From contig JAMXDE010000006.1 in the NCBI GenBank assembly GCA_026770025.1, forward strand, positions 1,550,001 to 1,614,000: a stretch of 64,000 nt of DNA. Direction: 5' to 3'. The notes under the pieces were generated by a model. That model was not told where the DNA came from, ran no database searches, and saw nothing but the letters and a program-made list of their open reading frames with translations. Position 1 is the first letter of the stretch, and each line of letters starts with the position of its first letter. The stretch comes from Craspedostauros australis (lineage: Eukaryota; Bacillariophyta; Bacillariophyceae; Mastogloiales; Achnanthaceae). Of this stretch, positions 52,549 to 64,000 are shown piece by piece. The position numbers and the translations under genes were made by a program.

Positions 52549-54180
52549 TCATGAGCGCGTGACAACGATCGCGATGACGACAATCGCAACGAGGAAGATG
52601 ACGATAGCCACACCAGTGGCGATGAGCACCTGCTTCGTCTGTTGCCTGTACCGTTCCCGACGTCGACGCATCTTGTTGTTGACGACTCCACCACCATCGA
52701 CCATCAGCATGGTCGACGTGGATGATGTGTTGTTGGGAATAGCGTCGAAGTTGTTCTGCTTTGCTTCCTCCACCGCCGTTGAGACTGAGGGGTTGTTGGA
52801 TGCCGGGGGAGATGGCACATTGTTGCCCAGCCCATTTTCAATATCTATCTTGCTGTTGCTTGTGCTGATGTTCGCACTGAGCACGTTGCCGACAAGCTGG
52901 TCTTCGACCTCGTGTTCGTCCGCAAAACCTTCAGGGTTGGAAGACGACGACTCGTCGGTGAAGACCATGGCAGCGTCCATGCCATGCCTTGGCCGTGGTG
53001 CCGAGAGCGGATTGGACGGCGTGTCCTGAATCGGCACGACGTCATCAAACTTCTCCTCACTGTTCTGCTGCTGCTTCTGCTGTTCCTCTCGCGGTTGCTG
53101 CTGTTGCTGTGGTTGTTGGATTTGATGTTGAGGCTGTTGGGTCTGCTGCGTTTGTTGCTGTGGCTGCTGTGATTGACCCTGCTGTTGCTGAGTCTGCGCT
53201 TCTTCCGGCTGCGGTTGCGCCAACATCATTGCCTCCCGGTCTTCTGACTCGAACTGCTGCTGCTGCAAGTTGTGAAAGAGCTCATCATAGTTTATCCTCC
53301 TCTTGACACTGGATATGGCCTTGCCTTGGCTTTCCTCATCCTCCGCACGCGCAACGCCGTGCGATGTGACCTGCGACAAGGTCTCCTCGTCCTGTTGCAG
53401 CACATAGATGGTTGGGACTGGCGCCAGGCCGGATGCCTTGGCGAGTTCGCGCTGCTGCCTTCGCTCCTCGCGGCGTTGGTCTCGCGAAGAGAGGTCGTCG
53501 TCATCATCGTTATGAACATCACCATCATTGTCAGCAGCATTGTCAGCAGCATTGTCAGCATCATTGTCAGCAGCATTGCCACCATCATTGCCACCATCAT
53601 TGGTGTTTTGCTGGGCGATGCCAGCACCACCGCCAGCACCGATCTCAGATTTGCTGGTGGGCTGCTTGGAATTGTCTTTCTTTGCAGATGATGCGTGCTT
53701 CTCGTCGGATGGCCTGCTGCCCTTGTTGGATCCATCAAGCGAAGTCATCTCTTCCAGGATGCCTTGGATGGATACCGTGGTCGACCGAAACTGGTCAAAG
53801 AGGGAGGAGTCCGACTCCATCCGAAGCAACGACACCGGATTGTCCTGATTGACGGCATGCTGCTGGTTGCCGCTGAGCTGATGGCTGGAGAGAGAGGACG
53901 AGACCGATGATGACCCCGGCGGGATGGGGAAGAGGGTGACGGATTCCCTCGGGTTCTCGCATAACGCGCAGTGCGTCCTCTTGATGTTGCTGTAGGAGCA
54001 CAGCGAGCAGATCCACGCATCCGCTTCTCCGGGGCTCAGCTGGGCCAAGTCCGAGTCCGAGCTGGACGTCTTCAGCAATGATTGAGCGGCCTCCGCCTGC
54101 GCTCCGCTGGGCTCGCTCGACGCCACCTGGTCGAAGCTCGGTGATTGGTGAATGCGAGGTTCTGCCTCGCCTTCCGCCAT
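52549..54180 (-). CDS. RanBP2-type zinc-finger, tail-anchored membrane protein
   Basis: Single exon, 543 residues, ATG at 54180. One RanBP2/NZF-type finger (W56-x-C58-x2-C61-x9-C71-x2-C74, in DAWICSLCSYSNIKRTHCAL) is followed by a long low-complexity region: an Asn/Asp/Ala repeat near 205-235 (encoded by a GCAGCATT-like DNA repeat at 53530-53600), a charged helix (DQRREERRQQREL) and a Gln-rich stretch (about 330-385). A single hydrophobic segment at 515-540 (VLIATGVAIVIFLVAIVVIA), preceded by Arg-rich KMRRRRERYR, ends the protein, so it is a tail-anchored protein with the finger in the cytosol. NZF fingers bind ubiquitin or RNA (family knowledge). The specific function is unknown. Confidence 0.8.
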   Translation of the reverse strand: MAEGEAEPRIHQSPSFDQVASSEPSGAQAEAAQSLLKTSSSDSDLAQLSPGEADAWICSLCSYSNIKRTHCALCENPRESVTLFPIPPGSSSVSSSLSSHQLSGNQQHAVNQDNPVSLLRMESDSSLFDQFRSTTVSIQGILEEMTSLDGSNKGSRPSDEKHASSAKKDNSKQPTSKSEIGAGGGAGIAQQNTNDGGNDGGNAADNDADNAADNAADNDGDVHNDDDDDLSSRDQRREERRQQRELAKASGLAPVPTIYVLQQDEETLSQVTSHGVARAEDEESQGKAISSVKRRINYDELFHNLQQQQFESEDREAMMLAQPQPEEAQTQQQQGQSQQPQQQTQQTQQPQHQIQQPQQQQQPREEQQKQQQNSEEKFDDVVPIQDTPSNPLSAPRPRHGMDAAMVFTDESSSSNPEGFADEHEVEDQLVGNVLSANISTSNSKIDIENGLGNNVPSPPASNNPSVSTAVEEAKQNNFDAIPNNTSSTSTMLMVDGGGVVNNKMRRRRERYRQQTKQVLIATGVAIVIFLVAIVVIAIVVTRS

Positions 54181-55032
54181 GATGCCCTCTCCTCCTCGTG
54201 TGGCAGCTATCTATCAGTCTTCACAGCGTCTCTCTCTCTCTCTCTTTCTGCGGCACCCAGAACGTCAAGCACCGGCTGTTCCGAGCGATCCAATGCGCCT
54301 CTGTGCCACGAGTATGATACGCAAGCTCTACCCTCTGGATCAGATACGAACAATACTGGTAGGCTCAACTCTGCTCGAATCGAGTTCACCCTTTGCTCTT
54401 TCGAGTGCTCGCGGTTGAATAGTGTCGATTCGCTGTCGCTCTCTTTGCTCTCTCTGTGTTTGTCTTGGCGGCAGAGCGGGACAGTTGCCCTCTTTGTGCT
54501 GTGTTGTGTGTTTGTCGGCTTCACTTCTCGTGCTGTTGCCTCACAATTTTGCGCAGAAAGTAACTGTTCACGATCTCCAAATTCACAAGAATAACGATGG
54601 GCGTGACTCAAGAAAATTCGCTATGGCCAATTTCGTGTTGTGCGTGCAATGAAAAACGTTTATTTAACGTTTTTGTCATTGATCCACACGCAACGTCACA
54701 AAGTCAACTCCGACCCAAAACAATCCACATTCGTTGTGACGCTCTTGCGCAATACTCGACTCGTCTGCGCACACTGGGACACCATCGATCCACTATACTC
54801 TCTCCAGAGTGTTGATGATATCTGTATTATGCATTATATTATAGCAGTGTTCTGTACAGGACGCGTCTCCGTTCTGACTTCGTCCAGATGCCTTGTCTTG
54901 CTTTGCTTTGTCCTGTCTTGGCGCGGCACATCCACCGGCCAGACTACTTGACAGCGCTTGTTCTGATAGCGGCGCTGCTTCTGATGATGATGGTGATGCT
55001 GTCGCGTTCATACTGCGCGCAAGATTCCATCT
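54181..55032. other. Spacer; 5' flank of the RanBP2-finger gene and 3' flank of PhoX-like gene 1
   Basis: Contains a CT run at about 54232-54246 just upstream of the zinc-finger gene's ATG. The open frames seen here carry no domain. No gene is called. Confidence 0.55.
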
Positions 55033-58000
55033 CTATGCATGGTGATACTTGATGTCCAATCGCTGCCCGTCAAATGGGTGTCCGTCCTTTCTCCACACCA
55101 TGAACAGATGGCCATCATCTTGGTACGCGACCATCATGTACTTGCCATCAGGACTTACGGCCAATCCCGTCGTCTCCGAGGACAACGATGGCGCTTCCAG
55201 GACTGTATAGAAGTTTCCCAGGTGATCGCGGGCGTGGATCCCGGCCGAGCTGCTGCCTTCCTCAGTGAAGTAGAGCAGGTCGCGGCTGTCACCAAGGATG
55301 CGTTGCAGCTGATCTGGCTGACCGCTGAACGTGCCTGACCTCGTGGATTCTCGGAACCAGCTGTTTCCATCCAAATCTACCGTGTACATCATCTTGATCT
55401 TCTTGCAAATGAAGAAGAGTTCATTCTCGTACACGTCGATTCCTTCCGTGTTGGGATACATGATCTCCGCGTTGATTCCAGCCGCTGTTCTGTCCGGAGT
55501 CCAGCTGAAGGTGCCATCAGTCGATAGCATCAAGTAGTCGACGACCACTGTGCCATGCAGCATGGACCAGGGATCTGCGTTCCAGTCGCTGGATCCATCG
55601 TTGACGGGCCTGATTCTGGTCAGACCACCGATATGTCTGTCTTCTGTAATGTAGAAGACCGGCGCGTTGGGATCGCGGTTGTCAGCGGCGAAGGACTCGT
55701 ACTTGCCGGTGTCGCCGTTCAGGTTGATCATCTGCGGCGGTCGGATTCCGAGGGGGTCGACTTGGTACACGTTGCCTTTCGTAGAGTACTCTTCACATGA
55801 GATCCATGTATTCCATGGCGTGCGGCCTTCACGTAGAATGGATCGTGTGATATGGTGACGACCAGAGTGTTCCGTAGGAAAATACACAAGGGAAGAGGGA
55901 AAAAAGACGAGAAGCAACAGACTATGAGTGATGAGGGGGAGGGTACATGGAGCCAATGGACTCAGCGCATGATAGTCCATCTCAACAACCGACACATGCG
56001 CACAGTGGCAGACAAGCATTCAAACGCCTTGAGTCTGATCCAAGTTGCGTCATTCGACCCATCGTACTCACCTCCTCCGCAGTTGTACGTCGTGTCTTCC
56101 AACAGCATATTGTAGTCCAGAGTGTTGCCGTCCTTGTCAAAAGTGATGCCACCGACTCCTCCGGTGCCTTTGTTGAACATCTCGGAGTTGCTCACGTAGA
56201 TCCAGCCACCCTCGTTGTTGGGGTCCGTATCAGCGAACGTCGCAGCACCATCGGGACGTCCATGGAATGGGATGCTGGAGCTTTGACCGTTGTCGTACTT
56301 GACGGTAGAGCCCGAGGTGGCCACAAGTCGGGCATCCAATCCTTCCGACAGGATCAAGCCGTACTTGCTTACCGATAGATGCCCAGGGATGTAGGTCGGC
56401 TCGATGTCGGCAACGCAGTACTGCATGTCCACCAAGGAAGTCCCGATGCACCCACGGACAGAGTCACCTGCATTTCGGTACAAGCAGGAAGTGCCATCAG
56501 CACAGTGAGAATCCGATGTGCATGGTCCCTCGCAGGCGTTGAGGATGGCCGTGGATGAATCGCGAATGACCAAGTCCAGTGGTGTCGCAGTTGGGACGCT
56601 TGTGGGCGACTCGGTAGGTGGGCGGTCCAGGTCGATGATGCAGTAGTCTGTGCTGGATACATCTGTGAGTCCGCCAGAGCATTGGGGCACCAAGTCGTTG
56701 GGGCCGCGCTGGAAGCAGATCAGGCCATTGGCGCAATCCTCATCGATGTCGCAGTCACCCTCGCAACGCTGCAACGGGAGCTTTTCTGGGTCAGGTTTGC
56801 TGCCGTAGGAGAGCAACGGGAGGATGGGAAAGGGATAGGGAGGGTGCGTTGCAACGACAGCTTGCGGTGTTGGCTGCGAAGTTGGGACCGGCTCTGGTTT
56901 CACGTAGGACGGGTCGGGGACGCAGTAGTCCGTGTTCGATGTATCGACCGACCCGTCAAAGCACCCAGGGACGGTCTCGTTGGCATCGCGTTGGAAGCAC
57001 ATCAAACCGTCGGCACAGTGATCATTGTTGTCACAGTCACCCTCACAGCGGTTCAACGGGAAGAAAGTGGAATCAGGATTGCCTCCGTACGAAACCAATG
57101 GGAGGACAGGCCAGGCTGTTGGCGCCTCTGTGGCCACCGAAGGCATCTCCGTTGGTTGCGAAGTTGGAATCGGGTCTGGTTCGACATAAGATGGATCGTA
57201 CACGCAGTAGTCCGTGTTGGACGAATCGATCGATCCATCGAAGCACCCAGGGACGGCCACGTTGGCATCGCGCTGGAAGCACATCAGCCCATCGGCACAG
57301 TGGTCGTCGTTGTCACAGTCGCCCTCACAGCGGCTCAATGGGAAGAATGTAGAGTTGGGATTACCTCCGTACGACACCAATGGAAGGACGACTTCGAAAG
57401 GCATTTGCGATGGTTGGGAAGTTGGAATCGGTGCTGGTTTCACGTAGGATGAATCGGGAACGCAGTAGTCCGTGTTCGATGTATCGACCGACCCGTCAAA
57501 GCACCCAGGGACGGCGTCGTTGGCATCGCGCTGGAAGCACATCAAACCATCTGCACAGTGATCATTGTTGTCACAGTCGCCCTCACAGCGGTTCAATGGG
57601 AAGAGGGTAGAGTTGGGATTGCCTCCGTACGAAACCAATGGGAGGACAGGCCAGGCTGTTGGCGCCTCTGTGGCCATCGAAGGCATCTCCGTTGGTTGTG
57701 GAGGGTTGTTGTTGGCCGCTGGGACGAGATGGCTTGGGATGCAGTAGTCAGTGTTCGAAGTATCGATCGAACCGTCAAAGCACCCAGGGACGGTCTCGTT
57801 GGCATTCCGTTGAAAGCACATCAGCCCATCGGCACAGTGATCATTGTTGTCACAGTCGCCCTCACAGCGGTTCAACGGCAAGAAGGTAGAGTTGGGATTG
57901 CCTCCGTACGAAACCAATGGGAGGACGGGCCAGGCTGTTGGCGCCTCTGTGGCCATCGAAGGCATCTCCGTTGGTTGTGGAGGGTTGTTGTTGGCCGCTG

Positions 58001-58334
58001 GGACGAGATGGCTTGGGATGCAGTAGTCACTGTTCGACCCATCCATCAAGCCACCGAAACATCCAGGCACGTTCTCATTGGCATTCCGTTGGAAGCAGCT
58101 CAACCCGTCAGCGCAATGGTCGTCGTTGTCACAGTCACCCTCACAGCGGTTCAACGGGAAAAATGTAGAATTTGGATCGCCTCCGTACGCGATCAACATC
58201 GGGAACGGAAGTGTATCTGTCAAAGACCTTGCGGACCCATCGGAACCCTGTTGTTCGGCCAAGTCGATGGCGTCTGCATCGCACGGCAGTGCGATCAACA
58301 GGCCAGCGACGGAAGCGAGGATCGAAATTCTCAT
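55033..58334 (-). CDS. PhoX/DUF839 family protein 1, secreted, with seven cysteine-rich repeats
   Basis: Model: join of 58334-56072 and 55826-55033 (1018 residues); intron 245 nt (GTGAGT donor, GAAG acceptor, phase 1). The N-terminus is a signal peptide (MRISILASVAGLLIALPCDA). Seven repeats of about 45 residues follow, patterned CEGDCDNDDHCADGLxCFQR...VPGC...DYC with six cysteines each, spaced by Pro/Thr-rich linkers. The C-terminal DUF839/PhoX region starts near PGHLSVSKYGLILSEGL, includes WIYVSNSEM, and continues after the intron with GRTPWNTWISCEE and LYFTEEGSSSAG. PhoX proteins are calcium/iron alkaline phosphatases; a similar role in scavenging phosphate outside the cell is likely but unproven, since metal ligands cannot be assigned by eye. 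Paralogue 2 lies 2.7 kb upstream on the same strand with the same intron position. Confidence 0.86.
57613..58170. repeat. Near-identical 279-bp tandem repeat inside PhoX-like gene 1
   Basis: Two adjacent 279-bp units (57613-57891 and 57892-58170), each encoding one cysteine-rich repeat plus linker, share long identical stretches. An example is the linker-coding segment at 57693 and again at 57972. Further, more diverged units extend down to about 56770. Confidence 0.8.
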
Positions 58335-61006
58335 TGTCAAGTCTGTTTGGTTGTTGTTGTTGTTGCTGTTGCTTGCTGCTGCTGTTACTTGCTGCTGCTG
58401 TTACTTGCTGCTGTTGTTGATGATGATGTCTCTTGTCGTGTTTTCGGAGTATGATCTACTCTATTCTACGAATACAAGTACTTCGCTTCACTTGAAGGAC
58501 GAGATTACGATGCTTTGTGCGCAAAGAGAGAGTGCTTCCGTTTTGTGTGTGTTGTGTGTTTTCTGTGGAAGGAGGTCCTTTCCCAGTTGAGTTGCGCGAT
58601 GTGGGTCGGAAATTGTGGAGTTTCTTCAGTCAGAGACAGTTTAAATTTTTTGAATGCATCTTCTTGTGCTCCTTGGCAACGGCCAAAAGAAGATGATGCC
58701 GAGTTGGTTGTGTTGGCATTTTGTTCGTGCTTTGGGAGATGTGAACAAGGGCACACATTGTGAAACGTGGATAGTCGCATCGAGTGCGGAGAAGTCGATA
58801 GCCGACAGTAAAGTACGTTATTCGAACCATGTCACAGTGATGTCGATCCCATCAATTCCTTCAACCCAACAAACGACAACAGGAGAAGACTGCGGATTCG
58901 GAGTTCGCGAGCCGGTGCAGTGACCAACGCCGACCGGTGCTTACTCGGACCCTCCACCAACACCAACATTGTGCAAAACGGAAGAGTCCCAAACTTGTCT
59001 CTGCGGAGAGAGAGAGAGAGAGAGAGAGTATCGCAACATACTTTAACCCCCCAAAAACTAAGATAGAGCAGCGCAATTGCCATTACCATTGCCAACGTCA
59101 ATGGACGACGAGAAGATCGCCGACACAACCAACCGGATACTAGTATGCGAGCCATTCTTGTGTTCGTATCGCATGCATGTATTGCATGGACCATGATCAT
59201 AGGACTGGCCTTCATCATGTTTCCGGTCCATGAGTTGAATGTGCGTTGACTCACGCAATCGATACAATTCCACTAGGGCACATTCATTGCGGAACGGATA
59301 CACATACCACATGACACATCTTCCGATTTGCCAAAGAAATCCACGAACACTTAACGGATGCCTGAACATCGTTCCCACCAAATATAGCATGTTGCAAATC
59401 TTCCCAATCGCCCACAACAAGCTTGGATGGAGAGTACAAAGATTCAGTTGCGTTCGTCGGAGTATTGCTCGTCTTACATTTAGTACAATGCAAGCATTTG
59501 AATGCTTGCCGGCCTTCTTGATGTGGTTAACAGTTGCGAATAGGAGGAGAGTGCTCCACTGCGTTACTCCTTCGCAAATCGCCAAAGTCAATCGTTGCAA
59601 ATCTTGCATTCGTCCTCTCAGGACGGAAGAGAAACAACGAAACAGACTTGGACCACGAATGAGCGCCGATGCCAGTGTGTTATCCTCATCAAGCCACATC
59701 AGGCATACTCGTACTCTAGCTTGGAGTACGCCAGGCACCCGCTATGTAAGACTCGCAAGATGCTTCAACTTCGGCGCTCTCGTCCTTCTACCCAAACCAA
59801 ATACACAAAATCGTGTGTGCAACATGAGCGTTTGTACGTATCGTGGACAACACTTGTCACGACTGATTTTCTATATGTCATATATTACATCTAGCAGGTG
59901 TCCGGATTCTGGACGGCGTTGAACAACAGACAAACAATCCAAACAACAAAAAGACAGACATAGCTGAACATAATATACAAACAGACATACAAATGTTATT
60001 GTTCGAAAGTTAACGGACAGTGTTGTAGTAGTTACCGTAAAATAAGTAAACCCTAAAAACAACTCGCTGCTCAACTCTGATTTCCAAATGCGTCTCTCCT
60101 TCAGCGGAATCTACCTATACCTGATGGGAGGCTGGCCAGTTTCCGCACTCTTTCGAACGCTGGAAGCATACCACGAATCTGTTACAATGAGAAGTACTAT
60201 GCTACAAAATACCAGCATTCGCAAATGCTGCGTCTCTGTCGAAAGAAAGAGAGAAGGCAATAAGGAGAGACACCCGTAGCTCCTGGACACGCACAGAGAG
60301 AGAGAGAGAGACTTGTTTGAGAACGAGACCACCATGAATCCGCCAAGATTCTCATTGGCATCGGTATTGGCGTTCGAGAGTGCGCCAACCGAGCACATGC
60401 ACATGTACACGGAGATAGCCATGGATGAAAATTCGCTGTCGCTCCGGAGTGGGAATCGACAACTTTGTGGCCACAAGATTCTCGAGATGTTGATGACAAC
60501 GAGAACAACAGAATCGTTCTCGATGGCGTGGCAACAGGCTCCCGGATACTCGCGCTCGTGCTCGTGGTTGTACACGGGCATCATCAACATGGGATGCACA
60601 TGGTGAAGAAGTAGAAGCATGCGCTCAAGCATGTCTTCCCATCAGCATGATGAGATGACGGATGACTCCCTCTCTGGAAGCAGAAGAGGCATCGTTGACG
60701 GATGAGTGCGGTCGAGCGACGTGCTCTCTATGGAGCTGTTCCAGAGTCCGTCAGAGTATCCATCATGCTTACTATTATCATTGTGTACAAACCATATTTG
60801 AGTATTGACGCCCACCGATAGATTGCATTCGAGTATTATTCTGATGTATATACATGTCGAGCTGTCGCAGCTTTCGCAGCTCATGCTTCATCCTGTTCTG
60901 CGCCTTTCCTTTTGCCTGCAGATTCCAAGCGTTGCGTTCGAGTGTTTCATGCACCGAATCTCATGCTTGGAGATGGCGGCAATCTCCTTCATGCAACAGC
61001 ACGTCT
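58335..61006. other. 2.7-kb spacer between the two PhoX-like genes
   Basis: Just upstream of PhoX gene 1 there is a repeat of TTGCTGCTGCTGTTAC units (about 58370-58415). GA runs lie at 59006-59028 and about 60297-60312. Two long frames overlap on opposite strands: 59239-59922 plus (227 codons, ATG start) and 59058-59738 minus (non-ATG start). Neither matches a known family and I cannot decide between them. No gene is called. Confidence 0.5.
59006..59028. repeat. GA microsatellite
   Basis: About eleven GA units in the spacer between the PhoX-like genes. Confidence 0.93.
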
Positions 61007-63847
61007 CTATGCATCGTGGTACTTGATGTCCAATCGCTGCCCGTCAAATGGGTGTCCGTCGTCTCTCCAGATCATGAACAGATGGCCATCATCTTGGTAC
61101 GCGACCATCATGTACATGCCGTCAGGGCTTACGGCCAATCCTGTCGTCTCCGAGGACAACGACGGCGCCTCTAGGACTGTGTAGAAGTTCCCGAGGTGAT
61201 CGCGGGCATGGATTCCGGCCGATCTGCTGCCTTCCTCAGTGAAGTAGAGCAGGTCGCGGCTGTCACCAAGGATGCGTTGCAGCTGATCTGGCGAACCGCT
61301 GAACGTACCTGACTTCGTTGATTCTCGGAACCAGCTGTTTCCATCCAAATCTAGCGTGTACATCATCTTGAGGTTCTTGCAAACGAAGAAGAGCTCATTC
61401 TCGTACACATCAATTCCTTCGCTGTTGGGGTATCTGTTCTGTGCGTTTGCTCCGGCTGCGCCTCTATCGGAAGTCCATCTGTAGGTGCCATCGCCAGAGA
61501 GTAACAAGTAGTCCACGCGCATCGTACCATGCAACATGGACCACGGGTCTGCATCCCAATCGCTTGAGTCGTCGCGGACGGGCCTGAGTCTGGTCAGCGC
61601 TCCGATGTGTCTGTCTTCTGTGATGTAGAAGGTTGGTGCGTTGGGATCGCGATAGTCAGCGGCAAAGGATTCATACTTGCCTGTGTGGCCGTTCAGGTTG
61701 ACCATCTGTGGCGGTCGGATTCCGAGAGGGTCGACTTGGTACACGTCGCCTTTCGTAGAGTGCTCTTCGCAGGATACCCACGTATTCCACGGTGTGCGGC
61801 CTTCACGTAGGTTACGCGATGTGACATGGTGATGATCAGAGTGTTCAGTCCGAGTACGTACAATGGAAAAGAGGCCACGAGGAAACCAAAGGACAAGCAT
61901 AGTAGAGTGTTAGAATGAGAATGGAACTTTCGATTTTTCATGTGTGCGAGCTCTGCGTCTGAATGTGCGTAATCCAATGCAAACCACATTGCCCTTATCA
62001 ACATGATACTGGCAGACCTAACTACCGCATGCAGCCCAATCACACTCACCTCCTCCGCAGTTGTGCGTCGTCTTTTCCAACAGCATCTTGTAGCCCAGAG
62101 TGTTGCCGTCCTTGTCAAAAGTGATGCCGCCAACTCCTGCTTTGCGCGAGGCGTACATCTCAGAGTTGCTGACGTAGATCCAGCCCCCCTCGTTGTTGGG
62201 ATCCGTATCAGCGAAGGTGGCAGCACCATCGGGGCGTCCATGGAATGGGATGCTGGAGCGCTGACCGTTGGCGTACTTGATGGTGGAACCCGAGGTGGCC
62301 ACATGCCGCGCATTCAGTCCTTTCGACAGGATCAATCCGTGCTTGTTGACCGTCAGGTGCCCTGGCACGTAGGTTGGTGGGTTGCCAGCAATGCAGTAGT
62401 TCGTATCGGACGAATCAGATCCGACGCACCCAGGGACGGCATCGCCTGCATTTCGGGCCGCGCAGGTTGATCCATCTCCGCATTGGGAATCGGATGTGCA
62501 AGGTCCCTCGCAGATGGCGAGGATGGGTGTGGTCGGATCGCGAATGACCAACCGAGGCGGCAGCGGGGTGGGACTGCTTGTAGGTGCAACAGTAGGCGAC
62601 AATTTGGGCGCGACACTCGGCGGCAATTTGGGCGCGTTAGGATCGTGGACACAGTAATCCGAGGTGGTTGAATCGCTGGATCCACCAGAGCAACCAGGCA
62701 CCTCGACGCGAGCCCCACGCTGGAAGCATTTCAAGCCAACGTCGCAGTCTGAATCAGTGTCGCAGTCGCCACGGCAACGCTGCAGTGGTCGGTGTATGGC
62801 ATCTGGGTTGCCACCGAACGCTCTCAATGGCAGAATCGGTAGTGGCGTCGGTGCCTCGGTGATGTCTGGAGTATGTTCCGATGGCTGCGCGGAAGGAAGC
62901 GGCGTCACGGGGATCATGGTTGTGATTGAATCCGTTGGTGTTGTTGTTGGTGCAACTGTTGGTGTTGTTGTTGGTGCAACTGTTGGTGTGGCTGTTGGTG
63001 TGGGTGTAGGCGCGCTGGTCGTTTCGATGTAGATGCAGTAGTCGGTGTCGGACGCATCATCGATCCCGCCGATGCATCCAGGGACCGTCATGTTGGCATT
63101 GCGCTCGAAGCACACCAATCCATCTGCGCAGTCTGCGTCGGAGCCGCAGTTCCCGTGGCAGCGCTCCAATGGCAGATACTGCGGATCCGGATCCTCTCCA
63201 TGAGATTGGAGTGGTAGCAACTGCAAGTTCACTGTGGGATTCTCGGAGGCGCCAGTTGGTATCTGTGAAGGCAGGCCAGACGGTATTTGGGAAGCATTGT
63301 CGTGGGAGGCAGTGGCAGAGGGTGTGCTGCTGGGGATCTCTGACAAAGAACCAGTGGGGAGACTGGTCTGGAGATCGTTTCCTTGGGTCGATGACGAGAC
63401 CGTCGGGGGAGCTGTAGGGAGAGCTGTAGGGAGGCCTGTAGGAGAAGCCGTCGCTGCGTCAGTTGGAAATGCAGTGGGTGGCTCATCGTCGCTGGGAACG
63501 CAGTAGTCGGTTCTGCTGGTATCCTGCAATCCGCCGGAGCAGCCGGGCACATCGTCACGGGGGTCCCGCTGGAAGCAGACCAGACCATCAGCGCAGTCGG
63601 CATCGGAATCGCAATCGCCGTTGCAAAGCTGCAATGGAAAGTGTTCCGGATCGGGCGTTCCACCGTGCGCGACGATTTTGGGCAGAGACAGCGCTCCTTC
63701 GCCCGATCCATCCGCTGCGGAGGGTTCCAGATTCCCTCTGGACGACGAGTCGCCCTCCTTGGTGATCTGGACCAGCAAGATCGTCAATCCAAGGCCCAAG
63801 GCGAGGACGGCAGCCGCCGCTGTGATCAGCTTCTTGCGCTGTACCAT
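61007..63847 (-). CDS. PhoX/DUF839 family protein 2, membrane-anchored, with four cysteine-rich repeats
   Basis: Model: join of 63847-62050 and 61800-61007 (863 residues); intron 249 nt with the same donor, acceptor and phase as gene 1. Instead of a cleavable signal it starts with MVQRKKLITAAAAVLALGLG, a type II anchor, so the bulk faces outward or into a lumen. Four six-cysteine repeats follow (LCNGDCDSDADCADGLVCFQ and relatives), separated by long Ser/Thr/Pro-rich linkers, including a TPTVAPTT repeat, that look like O-glycosylated spacers. The PhoX/DUF839 part (from PGHLTVNKHGLILSKGL) has the same WIYVSNSEM, GRTPWNTWVSCEE and LYFTEEGSRSAG segments. The last exons of both genes are 794 bp long and closely similar, which indicates tandem duplication. 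Role as for gene 1: probable extracellular phosphatase or related metal-dependent hydrolase. Confidence 0.86.
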
Positions 63848-64000
63848 GGTGTGTGCTTTTGCTTGTGCTTTTGCTTGGGCTTGTGCCGAATAAACGCGAA
63901 GGAATTTGTTGCAGACGGAGTGCGTTATGATTCGATGTGATTCAGCAGCTGCATCGGAGGAGAACGAGTATTATGATGCAATTGTGATGCAAGTGGCATG
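63848..64000 (-). promoter_or_regulatory. 5' flank of PhoX-like gene 2 (partial)
   Basis: The upstream region starts with a GCTTTTGCTTGT repeat directly before the ATG and is cut by the window end. No further feature is seen. Confidence 0.45.

Noticed and set aside
56682-58454. Plus-strand frames opposite the PhoX gene 1 repeats
   Set aside because: They are periodic because the underlying DNA is a tandem repeat; the cysteine pattern belongs to the minus strand.
59058-59922. Two overlapping 227-codon frames on opposite strands between the PhoX genes
   Set aside because: Neither has a recognised motif or a supporting splice or context signal, so neither was called as a gene.

Overview
The window looks like nuclear DNA of a photosynthetic stramenopile, most likely a diatom or close relative. 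The best evidence is the ferredoxin-NADP reductase gene. Its first exon encodes a signal peptide ending in an ANAFAP motif, the plastid import signature of algae with a secondary red plastid. Ty1/copia retrotransposons, sparse short GT-AG introns, roughly balanced base composition and large spacers with microsatellites also fit. All intron models here are my own reading of splice signals and reading frames.

Layout. 1-5697: a decayed copia element on the minus strand, cut by the window edge. 6593-8179: a thiol dioxygenase of the plant cysteine oxidase/ADO family. 8700-10250: mostly non-coding, with one weak two-exon candidate. 10258-25066: a DNA transposon with perfect 27-bp inverted ends and a Harbinger-like transposase. 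It has been split by two copia elements: a decayed one (10528-16264) that carries an antisense tRNA-like sequence, and an intact one (16858-24240) with 777-bp LTRs differing at one base. 25083-26185: a second, smaller inverted-repeat element of the same architecture. 26186-33829: gene-poor, apart from a membrane-anchored SGNH hydrolase (27965-29492) and a broken unknown gene (about 32012-33595).

From 33.8 kb the window is a normal gene-rich arm. Its genes are a DUF1769 protein; ferredoxin-NADP reductase; a bacterial-type glutamyl-tRNA synthetase with a C-terminal EMAPII-like tRNA-binding domain; a DNAJC11-like protein with a changed HPD motif; a prolyl 4-hydroxylase with a hydrophobic insertion; a membrane-anchored phytochelatin synthase; a gamma-butyrobetaine/trimethyllysine dioxygenase; a RanBP2-finger tail-anchored protein; and two tandem PhoX/DUF839 proteins with arrays of cysteine-rich repeats.

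How they fit together. These are housekeeping and environmental-response genes rather than one pathway. FNR serves plastid electron transport, GluRS organellar charging, and the dioxygenases oxygen- and 2-oxoglutarate-linked chemistry. Phytochelatin synthase relates to metal tolerance and the PhoX pair probably to phosphorus scavenging at the cell surface. The most unusual structure is the pair of inverted-repeat elements. They share a frame of conserved blocks but each carries its own version of one motif, repeated in its ends and in its subterminal hairpin.
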